A DNA stretch of 64,000 nucleotides from Owenia fusiformis (lineage: Eukaryota > Annelida > Polychaeta > Sabellida > Oweniidae). Below the pieces are notes generated by a model, which saw only the letters and a program-made list of their open reading frames with translations, did no database searches and was not told the DNA's origin. This document shows, piece after piece, positions 49,832 to 60,515 of this stretch (position 1 is the first letter of the stretch; every line of letters begins with the position of its first letter). The stretch spans positions 10,040,030 through 10,104,029 of the forward strand of contig CAIIXF020000009.1 in assembly GCA_903813345.2 (NCBI GenBank), in the 5' to 3' direction. The translations under genes were made by a program, and so were the position numbers.

Positions 49832-49969
49832 TTAGTAACATACAGAGTAAGTAAGTATCAGAATGGTATATTTCCATGATTTCTAAGATTACTGGTTTAA
49901 AGTTATTTCAGGTATGTTGTTCATGCAATGATCCATTTTAATGCGCTGGATGAACAGTACTTCTCCATT

Positions 49970-49974
49970 ATAAC

Positions 49975-50005
<31 letters not shown>

Positions 50006-50012
50006 GATTCAT
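49970..50012 (+). repeat. (CAAT)n microsatellite
   Basis: AACCAATCAATCAATCAATA then AATCAATCAATCAAG. May be the tail of a retroposon. Confidence 0.75.
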
Positions 50013-50323
50013 TCGGGTATATTTCAATTTTTTGATCAAATCGTTGATAAACCTGTCATAATTTGTAGGAAATGAACACAAGGACCAACTATGAGTTAAG
50101 GTAGACGGAATGCAAATACACTAGCACTTGGCATAAATATAACAGCTACATTTGTAGTTACCATAGCCTGATTTTAGGGTGAGCTAAAACGTCTTAATTA
50201 ATCAATTGGGACTTGACTAACACCTATTGGTATATATACTTTTGCATGCAAAAATTCTCGCTTCATTATCAAGATTAATTCTTTGAAGTTCTATTTTCAT
50301 TGAGAAGATAAATAATTAATTTA

Positions 50324-50857
50324 CAGTAAAACCTGTCTCATCCGAATGGTCCAGAGACCGGCCAAAGGTGTTCAAATTGATTCACATTTCATGGTTTTTA
50401 ACATGGGGGGCAAGGAAGATTTAAACAAGGCATTAACATGCAAAATGCCATCACCTGCCATTTGTTACAGATGCTGATGCTGACCGCCATACACAAACTG
50501 CCCAATACGGTCCATAACATCCTCCTAAGCAGGTGTCCAGAATCCGTTCCCTCCTTCTTCCCCTCTGCTATAAGCAATTTGGAAGAGACCGATTAAATTG
50601 AATCACGTGATCTAATTATTAGCCGATGACGTATACATGCACATTGCGACAGCGAATCAAATTGCGAGTTCTTAATCGGGGAAATCCGAACTGCTTGTCG
50701 CAGGGGGTAAAAAGAAAGAAGATATTCTGGATTTTGAAGCCCTGTAATCGGAGGATGGGTCCATAAAGAAGTGGTGGTGGTGAAATACAATTGAAAAGGG
50801 GTATTTTCATTGAGAACGTTCAGAGTAGCGAAGTGTTCGGATGTATAGGTTCTACTG
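50324..50857. mobile_element. CAGTAAAACC-family MITE, ~534 bp
   Basis: TA-flanked element (TA at 50322-50323 and 50858-50859). The left end is CAGTAAAACCTGTCTCATCC; the right end, reverse-complemented, is CAGTAGAACCTATACATCC. The interior contains GTGTTCAAATT/GTGTTCGGAT motifs and a copy of the TGTCACC dispersed repeat at about 50425-50515, suggesting nesting. Tc1/mariner-like by its TA target. No coding capacity. Confidence 0.75.
50425..50515 (+). mobile_element. TGTCACC dispersed repeat, copy 4
   Basis: CATGCAAAATGCCATCACCT then GCCATTTGTTACAGATGCTG. It lies inside the 50.3-kb CAGTAAAACC element. Confidence 0.55.
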
Positions 50858-50869
50858 TAAAAACATTTT

Positions 50870-52430
50870 ACAATACAAAACATTATTATTACCTTGCTGG
50901 GCCAGTTCTAGGGGTTTTAGTGCTAGTTTAGAAGGCATTCATTTTACTATATCGACCTGAGCAAGATGTGACATCATAGTGGCAGTCAAAATCGGTCAAG
51001 AATACATATTACGACCGGCAATTTTCCCCGGGAAAATAGATATCGTTCAGTGCGTAAGATTTTCTTGCTGTTTCAGTCCTGGTCATTAACGGTGGTAATA
51101 ATACTAATAACGTCATTTCTGTGGGCCTTCAGCCCTCGGTCCAATATTTCACTATATTGCCCTTTGAAATGACGTTATTGTACTATTGTCTATTGTCTCT
51201 GATGATCTGTTTATTGTTAACAGTTACTTCCAAGATATATCAATCCCAACCCGACTACCCTTCGCAAAAGCATAACTTTTATATACTCTTCAAATTAGAG
51301 ATAATTCATTGGTCAATAATCTATCAATACTCTCCTCATAAAATGAATTCATTAAGAATAATGATACAACATTTCTGCCTGTCAGTACCTTACAATTATG
51401 ACTCACTCAAACTTCAATAAAAGCAACATTTGTGATCATTAAGACTGACATCAGAACCACAGAATCGCCTGCTGCAATCAGAGAGTGATGTTGATAACTG
51501 ATATGGATTCAGGGTATCATGTAGACCACATTATGCACTTACTTCACCTCCAACTCTAAACATTAATCCCTTCCCAAACATAACTCTCAATTTGAACCAA
51601 TATTTGAAAAACGGCAGTTTACCATGTTTGCTCACTTAAGTCTCTTACCATCTTTCCCCTAAGAGGCACTTTGATAATATTTGCCTGGTTCGCTCAGGGT
51701 ACATGGGTGAAAGAATGCAATTAATTGCATGTAATGTCAATATTTTCAATTTTACTTTAATTTGATATTTTGCTACTTCTTAAGTTGCACCTAATACTAT
51801 TTGACTGGCTGCTACTAGTATTGTACCTACCCAGAGGGTCTAATCCACACCTGTCGTTACTTTTGCTGAACCAAAACAAAAACTTAGAGAATGTTGAAAA
51901 GATGTTTACATATTCTTGTATATAGTTTCCTCACTATACAGTCTGATGTCTGATAGCCCCCAGAATTAGAATCCTAACTTAAAATGAGCCAAAAATCTTT
52001 TTTTACTTGATGCAAAAAATTCAAAATGACCCTAGAGACAGTTAAATTATTGTGATGGTAATGATGTTTCACCCTTAAGACAATACAGACTATAACAACA
52101 TTATTTTAGATGTTCGAGCGGCTATTCTATCTTGTGGTATAATTCTTCAAATTTTTGGTGAACCACATATGTGGCAATATGCATATCTTTATTTTTTACC
52201 CTCCTGGGTAATCTTACAGATTTGTAGTTTGATACTTTTAAGGCTGTAAATTGACATCAAAGTTCAGAAACTGATTTTTATTCTCTTGAGGAGATATTGG
52301 ATCTAATAATGCTCTCTCTGAAATCATCACATGGAACAAAGTTTTCCCCATGCAAGGATTTCACATGTCAAAAGTATATTTAGTGCTTTCAATATACTAA
52401 AACCCTTTTCCTGGTCCCATTCTCCCCTTG
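50870..52430. other. No recognised feature
   Basis: AT-rich intronic DNA; the frame 51121-51420 has no domain I know. Confidence 0.5.
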
Positions 52431-52439
52431 ACCTGAAAT

Positions 52440-52507
52440 CTGAACATCTGCTATTCTGAACACTTTTGGCTGGTCCCATGGGTGTTCAGATAAGACAGGT
52501 TTCACTG
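52440..52507 (-). mobile_element. CAGTAAAACC-family solo end
   Basis: GAACACTTTTGGCTGG...GGGTGTTCAGATAAGACAGGTTTCACTG is the inverted form of the family terminus. No clear partner end was seen upstream. Confidence 0.55.
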
Positions 52508-52959
52508 CAGTATTTTGAGTGTTGTCGCCACAATTGTTGGAACAACTGAATTAAACTGAATTAAAGAATATACTGCTATATTCAGGATTTTCAAGTAATG
52601 AAAAGTTGACAATTCGGGGGGAGGGGGCATTATGGTAAATTGAAAACATTTGAAGACTTTACAGATTATGTGAGTATTAATGGTGCTAGCCTATGATCTG
52701 GGAAAACATCTAAATGAAAATACAATGTTAAAATGTTACACTGGTCACGAGAGGGTTAACATTTAACCTATAGGGTAAACAAATCCCTAGAAGCAAGAAA
52801 CAACTTCTTACCACAACTCTGTCATCCCTCAAAAATCTTTAATTCGTAAAAGGAACTGAATTATTTATGTTTCCTAGTAACGAGGAGACATCACACCCAA
52901 TTGCATGAAGAAGCAACTTTTAACATGTAGGTATTTCACTGGTATGTTTTGATGAAAAT

Positions 52960-53170
52960 GAAGCCCTCTGATTGGTCAGTTCTTATGCTGTACCAACCTG
53001 TATTGCTACTGTGATTGTCCCCGTTAATCATCTCCGTCGCAATACAGAAAATATTGATACGGAGGGGACAATTCTGTCTCAATATTCTGTATTGGCACTC
53101 GCATTCGTCTCGTTCCAATACGGAATTCTTGAGCAGAATATATCCTGTATTGCACTTCAAATCATTCAAT
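52960..53170. repeat. Clustered short inverted repeats
   Basis: ATTGTCCCCGT (53014 on) pairs with ACGGAGGGGACAAT (to 53071). Several copies of CAATACAGA and TCTGTATTG alternate in opposite orientations. The open frames on both strands here reflect the palindromy. Probably a foldback element. Confidence 0.55.
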
Positions 53171-53214
53171 AACTTATAGTATTGCTATAGCAACAGCCTC
53201 ACCAAGACTTTGCA

Positions 53215-53850
53215 GAAAATATTTATTCAGACTTCTTTTCATTTGAAACTATGGAATTATATATAACTTTTATTGACATCTTGTATCATAACATGATTAC
53301 ATTGGTCATAACTATGGAAAAACTAAATATCTAAACTACAAATACTAACTAAGGCAAAAGTACAAAAATATATACGAGATATACAAAAACCCAAAATAAA
53401 GGTAGTATACATCATGATGAAAGGACAAGGTTACATTTAAAGTGTGGTGCACATACCCTGCATTCTGACTACAAATTCTTAAATGAATGATAAATGAATT
53501 TTCCAATGTGTCTTTGTAATGTTAAGTTTTTACTTGAAATGAGATTGACAAATAAATTTTCACTATTGAGGTCAAAGTTACTTAGAATTTCACGAGCCTT
53601 AGTGTACAATAATTGTCTATGCTCATCATTCTTTGTACAAGTTAAAAGGAAATGACATTCATCCTCTATATGTTTACATGTATTGCATAATCTTTCCTCT
53701 CTAGGTTTTGGTTTTGGCTTTGCATGTCTTCCAGTCTCAATCGCCAATCGATGAGAACTCATTCGAAATCTACTTATCGCCAATCTATACTTTTTATTAT
53801 CTAATTGAAGTCTCATGACAGTATTTTTCTGTTTAATTCAAATTTGTGAT
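53215..53850 (-). mobile_element. LINE 3' fragment
   Basis: Minus-strand relic of a non-LTR retrotransposon, different from the 43.8-kb element. It comprises a C-terminal coding piece (53816-53469) followed by about 250 bp of AT-rich 3' UTR ending near AATAAATA at about 53215-53225. It lies just downstream (in BICC1 sense) of exon 2 and in the same orientation as the gene. No target duplication was confidently identified. Confidence 0.65.
53469..53816 (-). pseudogene. LINE ORF2 C-terminal remnant
   Basis: 115 codons open from an internal ATG, with an in-frame TGA only a few codons above, so this is a truncated tail. The sequence has the pattern RFRMSSHRLAIETGRH followed by a Cys-x2-Cys, HFLLTC zinc-knuckle-like block (CNTCKHIEDECHFLLTC). 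This layout is common at the C-terminus of invertebrate LINE ORF2 proteins (established pattern, from memory). No RT motifs precede it. Not expected to be functional. Confidence 0.75.
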
Positions 53851-53916
53851 ATCAATTCAATTTTACCCCAGCTATCTTAAAATCCAATCTATACTCCTGA
53901 ATGTAACAAGCTAACT

Positions 53917-54305
53917 AGTATTGCCTGAACGGGATGGCACCCAGAACCTGACAGTGACTTTTTTCTGAAGATGGAGTTCTATTTTCTAACAAGTATTGCC
54001 TGAACGGGGGATGGCACCTGGTGCCTGATTGTGTCATAGGAAAACAACTGAGCCAACCATGTTTTCTTTTTATTTTCCTTTTTTCTTAAGATGGAGTCCT
54101 ATTTTCTAACTAGTATTGCCTGAACGGGGGATGGCACCCAGAACCTGACAGTGACTTTTTCTCAAGATGGAGTCCTATTTTCTAATAACTAGTATTGCCT
54201 GAACGGGGGATGGCACCTAGTGCCTAACTGTGTCATAGGAAAACAACTGAGCCAACCATGTTTTCTTTTTATTTCCTTTTTTCTTAAGGTGGAGTCCTAT
54301 TTTCC
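53917..54305 (+). repeat. Compound tandem repeat abutting BICC1 exon 2
   Basis: The word AGTATTGCCTGAACGGG starts at 53917, 53992, 54112 and 54191, spacings 75, 120 and 79. So two types of unit alternate (A ~75-79 bp with CCAGAACCTGACAGTGAC; B ~115-120 bp with GTGTCATAGGAAAACAACTG), giving an A-B dimer of ~195 bp repeated twice. It ends ~20 bp below the exon 2 donor. Confidence 0.85.
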
Positions 54306-54326
54306 ATTCTAAGAGGAGCCACTTAC

Positions 54327-54367
54327 CTTGAGAAAAAATTCCTCAGCAGTCTCACCCTCTCCATCTT
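54327..54367 (-). CDS. BICC1: Bicaudal-C (BICC1) exon 2 (41 bp)
   Basis: A very short internal exon. On the minus strand a polypyrimidine tract and CAG acceptor precede AAGATGGAGAG, and the exon ends at CTCAAG|GTAAGT, a near-consensus donor. The phase-1 G from exon 1 plus 41 bases makes 14 codons, EDGEGETAEEFFLK, ending in phase 0. This aligns with the vertebrate BICC1 linker that runs from the LEAML block to GEDFFQK (from memory), so the FF-x-K ending is conserved. It connects the N-terminal RVDR block to the KH1 start in exon 3. A compound tandem repeat begins only ~20 bp downstream of its donor (53917-54305). It is far too short for ORF-based gene finding and was recognised by homology plus splice sites. 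Confidence 0.9.
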
Positions 54368-55204
54368 CTGAAAAAAGAAACAAAACAATAAGTTATGTTT
54401 TCCTATTGTATCTTGTATATTTAGACAGGTTTTTGATAAGGCTATTTGAAAACGGCCAATAATGCTCCAGCGTATATATTAGATATCGACATTAATTAGA
54501 AATGAAAACATTAACAAACAAACAAAAATATATGTACTTTTGTAAATTCAGTCTAGGATATGCATGCTAGTATAAGGAACACTGAACACCATTGGGAAAC
54601 ACATTAAGGGCGACCAAGGTAAAGATTTGAAGCAGGTCTAATATAGTCCATCTTCATTCACTCGGCTCCCATTTTTTGAACGCAGTGAAGACCAAGCATG
54701 TGAAGACGAATATAGTCCCAGTTAAAGGATTACAAAATGGCATTCAATTTGAAGTAATAAAACCCGGACATTCTTATATGGGATTACTTTATTGACCAAC
54801 CTTCACCTGGCCATTTATTGACTTAACTCAAATTATTTCAACCTTACAATGTCTAAAATATTTCACTAAGCCGAATGCAAACTGTTACTTCCATTTCTTT
54901 TGAGACTGTTATAGTTTCAAATTCATGATTGGCATTTTTCGAATGATCAAACACTAGTTGACTGTTGATTACATGAAATTGACGCCTTAGCACTCGTTAA
55001 AATAAGTACTGTAGTCTTTTATGAATTGAGAATGTATTATTCCTAAATATAGATATTCTACCCACTAACATTACTAAATGTTTCCATTAATATTTCTGAG
55101 ACTAAAAAGACAGAACAAAATGTTTTAAAATGTTAACTTTAACATGGAAAGTATTACAAAGTTTTTTAAAAAAACAAGCAATTTTGGAAAAACAAAAGTG
55201 TGAC

Positions 55205-55305
55205 AATTTGTTACAATTTGTAACAGATGCCATTAATGCCAAAGGCCAGTGAATAAAAAAGCAGAGACTTATCAAAACGTTACCACTTCTAGGTGGTAAC
55301 ATAAC
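55205..55305 (+). mobile_element. TGTCACC dispersed repeat, diverged copy 5
   Basis: TGACAATTTGTTACAATTTG then TAACAGATGCCATTAATGCC and a right end CACTTCTAGGTGGTAACATAA. More diverged than the other copies. Confidence 0.45.
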
Positions 55306-55777
55306 AATCCAAAAACAACACAACTCAAATAACACAAAATAACCCAAAATAAATTACATGCACTGAAAGAACCAATCCTAAATATAATACAGAGCATGTT
55401 AAACTATATTTAACTATAACTCTTCAATTCGAACTTTAGGGTGGTAGTCAATAGTAAGAATACGTCAGGATCTATGATTGTTTGTAAAGGATAAAATGAC
55501 AATAGTCCATCACTCCAATACTATTCTGAAGATGTGTACATTTTAGGTGGTATCAACCTATGATTGATTTTTAAAACTTATCAAATAGATCTGCACTCTA
55601 TTACCCTGAAGAAAAATCTGCTATATTTATATTATACCCTCTGACTATCAAAGATGATTCGAGTGTTTGATCTTTAAGAAGCTGTGATCTAACTGTGGTG
55701 TTCTTTGGGAGTGCATGCCTGTAGTCGGGGGGGGGGGGGGGGGTTAGTGGAGGTTGGAGCAACCTCCTTGGCCAAAT

Positions 55778-55845
55778 ATGTTTTCAAAATCATGCAGTTT
55801 TTCACCATTCTGAGCACTTTTCAATTGATATCTTGCCAAAATGAA
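55778..55845 (+). repeat. Dispersed repeat, AAAATCATGCAG family, copy 3
   Basis: TTTTCAAAATCATGCAGTTT then TTCACCATTCTGAGCACTTT and TCAATTGATATCTTGCC. A poly-G tract lies just to the left. Confidence 0.6.
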
Positions 55846-58399
55846 CAGATCAAACCCCCCACTGGTAAGGGGGCTGGAGTGAAATGAATATTAACGAATA
55901 AAGAGGCAAAATGTGTCATGATTTTTCTGATTTTGTGCTCCAAATGGATAGAGGCAGATCAAAGAATCATCTCTGATTTAAGAGGAAAACAAAGGGTATG
56001 TAAACAAAAGTATGGCTTTTCAGCACATGTATGGCAAGTGTTGTAAATTGTCATGTAGAGTGTATAGGATTGAAAAAAACTCTATACAGTAAAAACAGGT
56101 GGATAAGGGCAATGACATAGCAAGAAGAACTCAATTAGCCCTAAATTCAAGACAAATGACAGCGTGCATAACAAGCCATTAAAAGATACATGAAATATTC
56201 AATTTTCACTAACTTTTAAAAGTAATGAGATACAAATACCTTAGTGGTAAGGTGTAAATTTTTGAAAATAAATTATGTCTCAAATTGCTGGTAATCAAGG
56301 AATTTTTTAAGTTTTGTGAGAAAAAAGAAGAAATTTTAAAAATTGAGAAATTTAGATTGATACGAAAAAAATCCTAGAGGCAATAGAAATGGAACAGGCC
56401 AGACTACCATGGTGGCCTTATCCTAAATCTGAAGTGGAAAATTACAGCTTAATTTAATAGGTATATAATTCTTCTAATTACAAAGTACTTATTTAAAAAA
56501 TGAGGTTTTAAAAGTCACAATTGATAAACACTCTTTTAAAATCAGGATATTGGTTCAAATTCGTACCTATATATTTTCAATTTCAATATAACATTTTTGA
56601 ATAGAACACTTAGTTATAAATATGTTTTTGTAATATTTAACTTTACCTACTCCAGAGATTTGAATGTCAGAAAGGGCATAGCTTGATAAACCAATAAAAA
56701 CCAACAATTGATTTCTCGTATAAAAAATCTTGAGTTCTGGTCAATAGGACTGAAAAAGTAATAATTTGTGTAAAACATAATTCCAATGAATAGGTTACTT
56801 AATGAAAAATTGCACATTTCTATGTCAAAAGCCACAATATTGAGCAAACTGAGTGAAATGATTTCCTTCAAAAGTAAGTTCTCATGAAGAAACCTGTGTA
56901 TTGAATTTTTTATATTAGAGGTCAATGTCAAGTTTTTGTATAGATCTACTTTTGCACTGCAAAAAATCACCCTTATAAGGCATAAGGCAATAATTTAAAC
57001 ACATATAAATAGATAGGTAAATAAACATCATCCTAATTCAAAAACTGATAAGCCATATCCAGAAAACATATAACACCAAAATGTAAAGAAGATTTTTAAA
57101 AAATAGAGGAACATCTAAGTAAAGTGAACCCAACATTATTGAAGGATCTCTTAAAATATCTACAACAAGCAATCGATATTGACAGGGTTCAAACATTTTA
57201 GTTTTCTTGATTTAGTAACAACTTTTGTTGACCTTTTTAAATGGAACAAGGCTTTTATGGTAGACATACTTTTAGTTATTTGATATCATCATATTTTATT
57301 ATATGAGAAATTGAATGAGTTTTGCATGATACTGAGCAGTTAAGAAAAGACCTTATATATTACTATTAAATTAAAATTCTTGGCATTAGAATAGTTTCTA
57401 TATCACGTCAACGCTCCATAATCATAAACACGATTTTGACATCTCTTTCACTAGTTTAGATTTTTATGAAGATTATTAACAATTATAGGCAGTATCTACA
57501 TATAGCATGTCAAGCGAAATGAAAGATCATCAATGATTTGATTTTCTGAATTTAACTTGATTTCTTAAGAATATACAGTACTATGAAGAGGAGAAAATAC
57601 CAAATTATAGTCTTGGTATAGGGGGGGGGGGGGGGGCTTATGATATATGAATCGTGGAGAGATGTCTTGTATCAAGTAACTTGGAACCCTTCCCAGTATC
57701 CCAAGCTAATGTGAAGTGAGGTATATGGAAGGGGGCCTCAGATCAACCCCCTCCCCTCTTTATTCACCTAGAAAACTATGTGACACCAAGTGATATTTAT
57801 CATTTGGGATCATGGGAGCCTATCCCCTCTGCCTTTCACAGACTATTCTAGCTTATTTCTTTATCAAACTGTTCATTTAGGATAAGATAATTAAAAAAAA
57901 AAATAAATAAAAATGTATTTTCCTGCCAATTGTAAATTCGAGGGAAAATCCATTGTGTTTTCAGGATCACTACAAATATTGCATTAACAGATATGTTATT
58001 GTATGCTACTGAAACTCCAGTCATCTATCCAGTCATCTAAACCTTTAAATAACTAATAAATTATATTGAATAGTCTTTAATAATTCTATCACTACAGCCC
58101 TGTGTATATTTCCAACTAACTTGACCTTCAGGTGAAAGCAATGTACATTTAAACAAACTTAAAAAAACTTTGAAAAGCGATTTCGTGATGGGAAATCTTA
58201 ACACTATATTTCTATAAGTAAAAGGTACTTTTTAAGCATGATACTCGTTAAAGTGTCTCGAAAAAGCAATATCCCAATATATTCACATTTTTGACAGAGA
58301 CCAAGTGTTTTTATTTAATGGAAAGTTAAAGAAGAAAATAAAAGGACATTTATGAATTCATGAATTTACTTATTTAGAACCTCAGCTGTATTAGATGTA

Positions 58400-58480
58400 C
58401 AGTAAAACCTGTCTAAGTTGAACGGCAATCAAAGTGAACAAAAGTGTTCAGATTAGAAAGTATTCACATTTCAACATTTC
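58400..58480 (+). mobile_element. CAGTAAAACC-family solo left end
   Basis: CAGTAAAACCTGTCTAAGTT preceded by TA, followed by GTGTTCAGATTAGAAAG and ATTCACATTTC, the same order as in the 50.3-kb copy. No matching right terminus was seen nearby. Confidence 0.6.
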
Positions 58481-59253
58481 TACTCATATCAAAATTGGCC
58501 CAACTTCATCACTTCCTTTAATTCATAAATAATATTCATCTAAACTGGGTCTCAGGAGACCAACCTTTGCAGCTTTGGATTATTCTGATGTACAATGTAC
58601 CTATGTTTCCCTATACTGAAAACAAGCAGGGTGGGTTACTATATAATAAAATAAATTTGTTACAACCTGAAACATATATTTCTTAATATATCATAGCTTG
58701 AAATTATTCTTACCCTAAAGCACATTAGAATGTTCAAAATCTATTTCACATGTATGAGGATGAGAACATCTATATTATCTTATGTACTGATTATTGTATG
58801 TTTACAGTCTTTGACAGGCTACATAATATAGCTCAAATCTATTAATTTGCATTATATACCAATGGAGTAAATGGTTACAAAGTAGGTCAGCTTACATGTA
58901 GGCTCTGCACTATCCTGTATCATCTGCAGTCTGCACTGTACATTTATAATACAATTCTAAATTGATTCAAATCTAATTTGAAGGGAAACTATAAAATTAC
59001 ATTATTTGGGTCAAAACTATTTCCTAACCTGAAAAAAATGAAAGATATAAAAATAAGGAAAACATAAAATTTCATTATATATAAAATGTCTCAAATGAGT
59101 GGAAATTTAATTTGGATGACAGGAAAAAGTAAATCAAGTAACCATGGTAATAGTTTTTTACAGGATACACAGTGCAAATTATCATGATCTAACATAGATT
59201 TGTTTCACATCTTTTACTCTATAAAGTAAAACCTCACGATTATTCACTTATTC

Positions 59254-60507
59254 CACAGGGGATTGCATGGAGGGTCGGGCAGAACCCTCCCCAACCTCCT
59301 AAGGCTACTTCTCTTTAAAAAGGGCTCTCGAAAACTGACCTGGGTAGAAAAATAAAAAAAAATATTTTACACTAAATATAAGTCGAATCATTCCTATAAG
59401 CTAGATACACATTCAACATATAGAATTAGCAAAGGAAAAAAATAATGGAAGCAATCCGTTGACTAGTTGCTCAGAAATGTAGACGGATTCTTCGAAATGA
59501 TGGAAATCGACGTTTTTACGAATTTCATCCGCGTGAAATGAAATACATTTCAGTCTATTTCTTTCTTATATACACTCACCATTAAAAATTGTTACTTCAC
59601 GGGGTACTTCCTTTACGTGGCTTCCCTATGGTTACACGTTTATCACGAATTACATCTCAGAACGACTGCCACACGTGGATTTGTGTCGAAACGAAACTTT
59701 TGTCGAAAATTGTAAATAAATAATGGCCGGCAACCAGATATGAATGAAGATCTGCATTTTCATTGGCCCATTCACAATCGTTATAACAATTAATGATAAA
59801 TGTAAAGTAGACATTTGAAACGTGAATAACATATTCGGCGCTTAGTAAAAAAGAAAATTTGATTTTATATAATACAAAATATATATTTGTGTGTCTTGAA
59901 ATAGGTGAAAATCACGTCCAGGCAATTTTAGGTAATTTTCACATTACGTTCATTTATATTTCATATTTATTTATAGATGTCAGGCAAGTGGGATTGAGCC
60001 AATGAAAATGCAGATATTATTCACATCGAGTTGCCGGCAATATTTGTTCAAAATATTTCAGAAAAGTTTTATTTCGACACATATCCACGAGTGGCAGTCG
60101 TTCTGAGATGCAATTCGTGATAAACGTGTAACCATAGGGAAGCCACGTAAAGGAAGTACCCCGTGAAGTAACAATTTTTAATGGTGAGTGTATATAAGAA
60201 AGAAATAGACTGAAATGTATTTCATTTCACGCGGATAAAATTCGTAAAAACGTCGATTTCTATCATTTCGAAGAATCTGTCTACATTTCTGAGCAACTAG
60301 TCAACGGATTGCTTCCATTATTTTTTTCCCTCACTAATTCTATATGTTGAATGTGTGCGTGGCTTATACTAATGATTCGACTTATTTTTAGCTTAAAATA
60401 ATTTTTTTTATTTTTCTAGACATTTCACTTTTCGGGTTCCCTTATTAAAAGAGAAGTCTTTAGAGGTTGGGGAGGGTTGTGCCCGACCCTCCATACGATT
60501 CCCTGTG
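59254..60507. mobile_element. Long-TIR foldback transposon, 8-bp TSD
   Basis: The element starts CACAGGGGATTGCATGGAGG and ends ...CCATACGATTCCCTGTG. Two arms of roughly 510 bp (about 59254-59765 and 59999-60507) are inverted copies of each other with scattered mismatches and small indels, separated by a spacer of about 230 bp. It is flanked by the perfect 8-bp direct repeat ACTTATTC at 59246-59253 and 60508-60515. An 8-bp duplication is typical of hAT (and P) superfamilies; the CA-CAGGG termini fit hAT loosely. No transposase is encoded, so it is non-autonomous. The arms would pair in the BICC1 pre-mRNA. Confidence 0.9.
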
Positions 60508-60515
60508 ACTTATTC

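Larger units (their letters stand above)
16733..54326 (-). other. BICC1 intron 2 (~37.6 kb)
   Basis: Interval between the exon 2 donor (GTAAGT) and the exon 3 acceptor (TTTTTCAG). It is about 900 times longer than the 41-bp exon it follows. It is filled with tandem arrays, two LINE remnants, piggyBac- and mariner-type elements and foldbacks, listed individually. No other exon matching Bicaudal-C was found in it, as expected, because exons 2 and 3 are adjacent in the protein. A nested gene cannot be excluded; the only non-transposon candidate is the short open stretch at 24019-24230. Confidence 0.85.
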
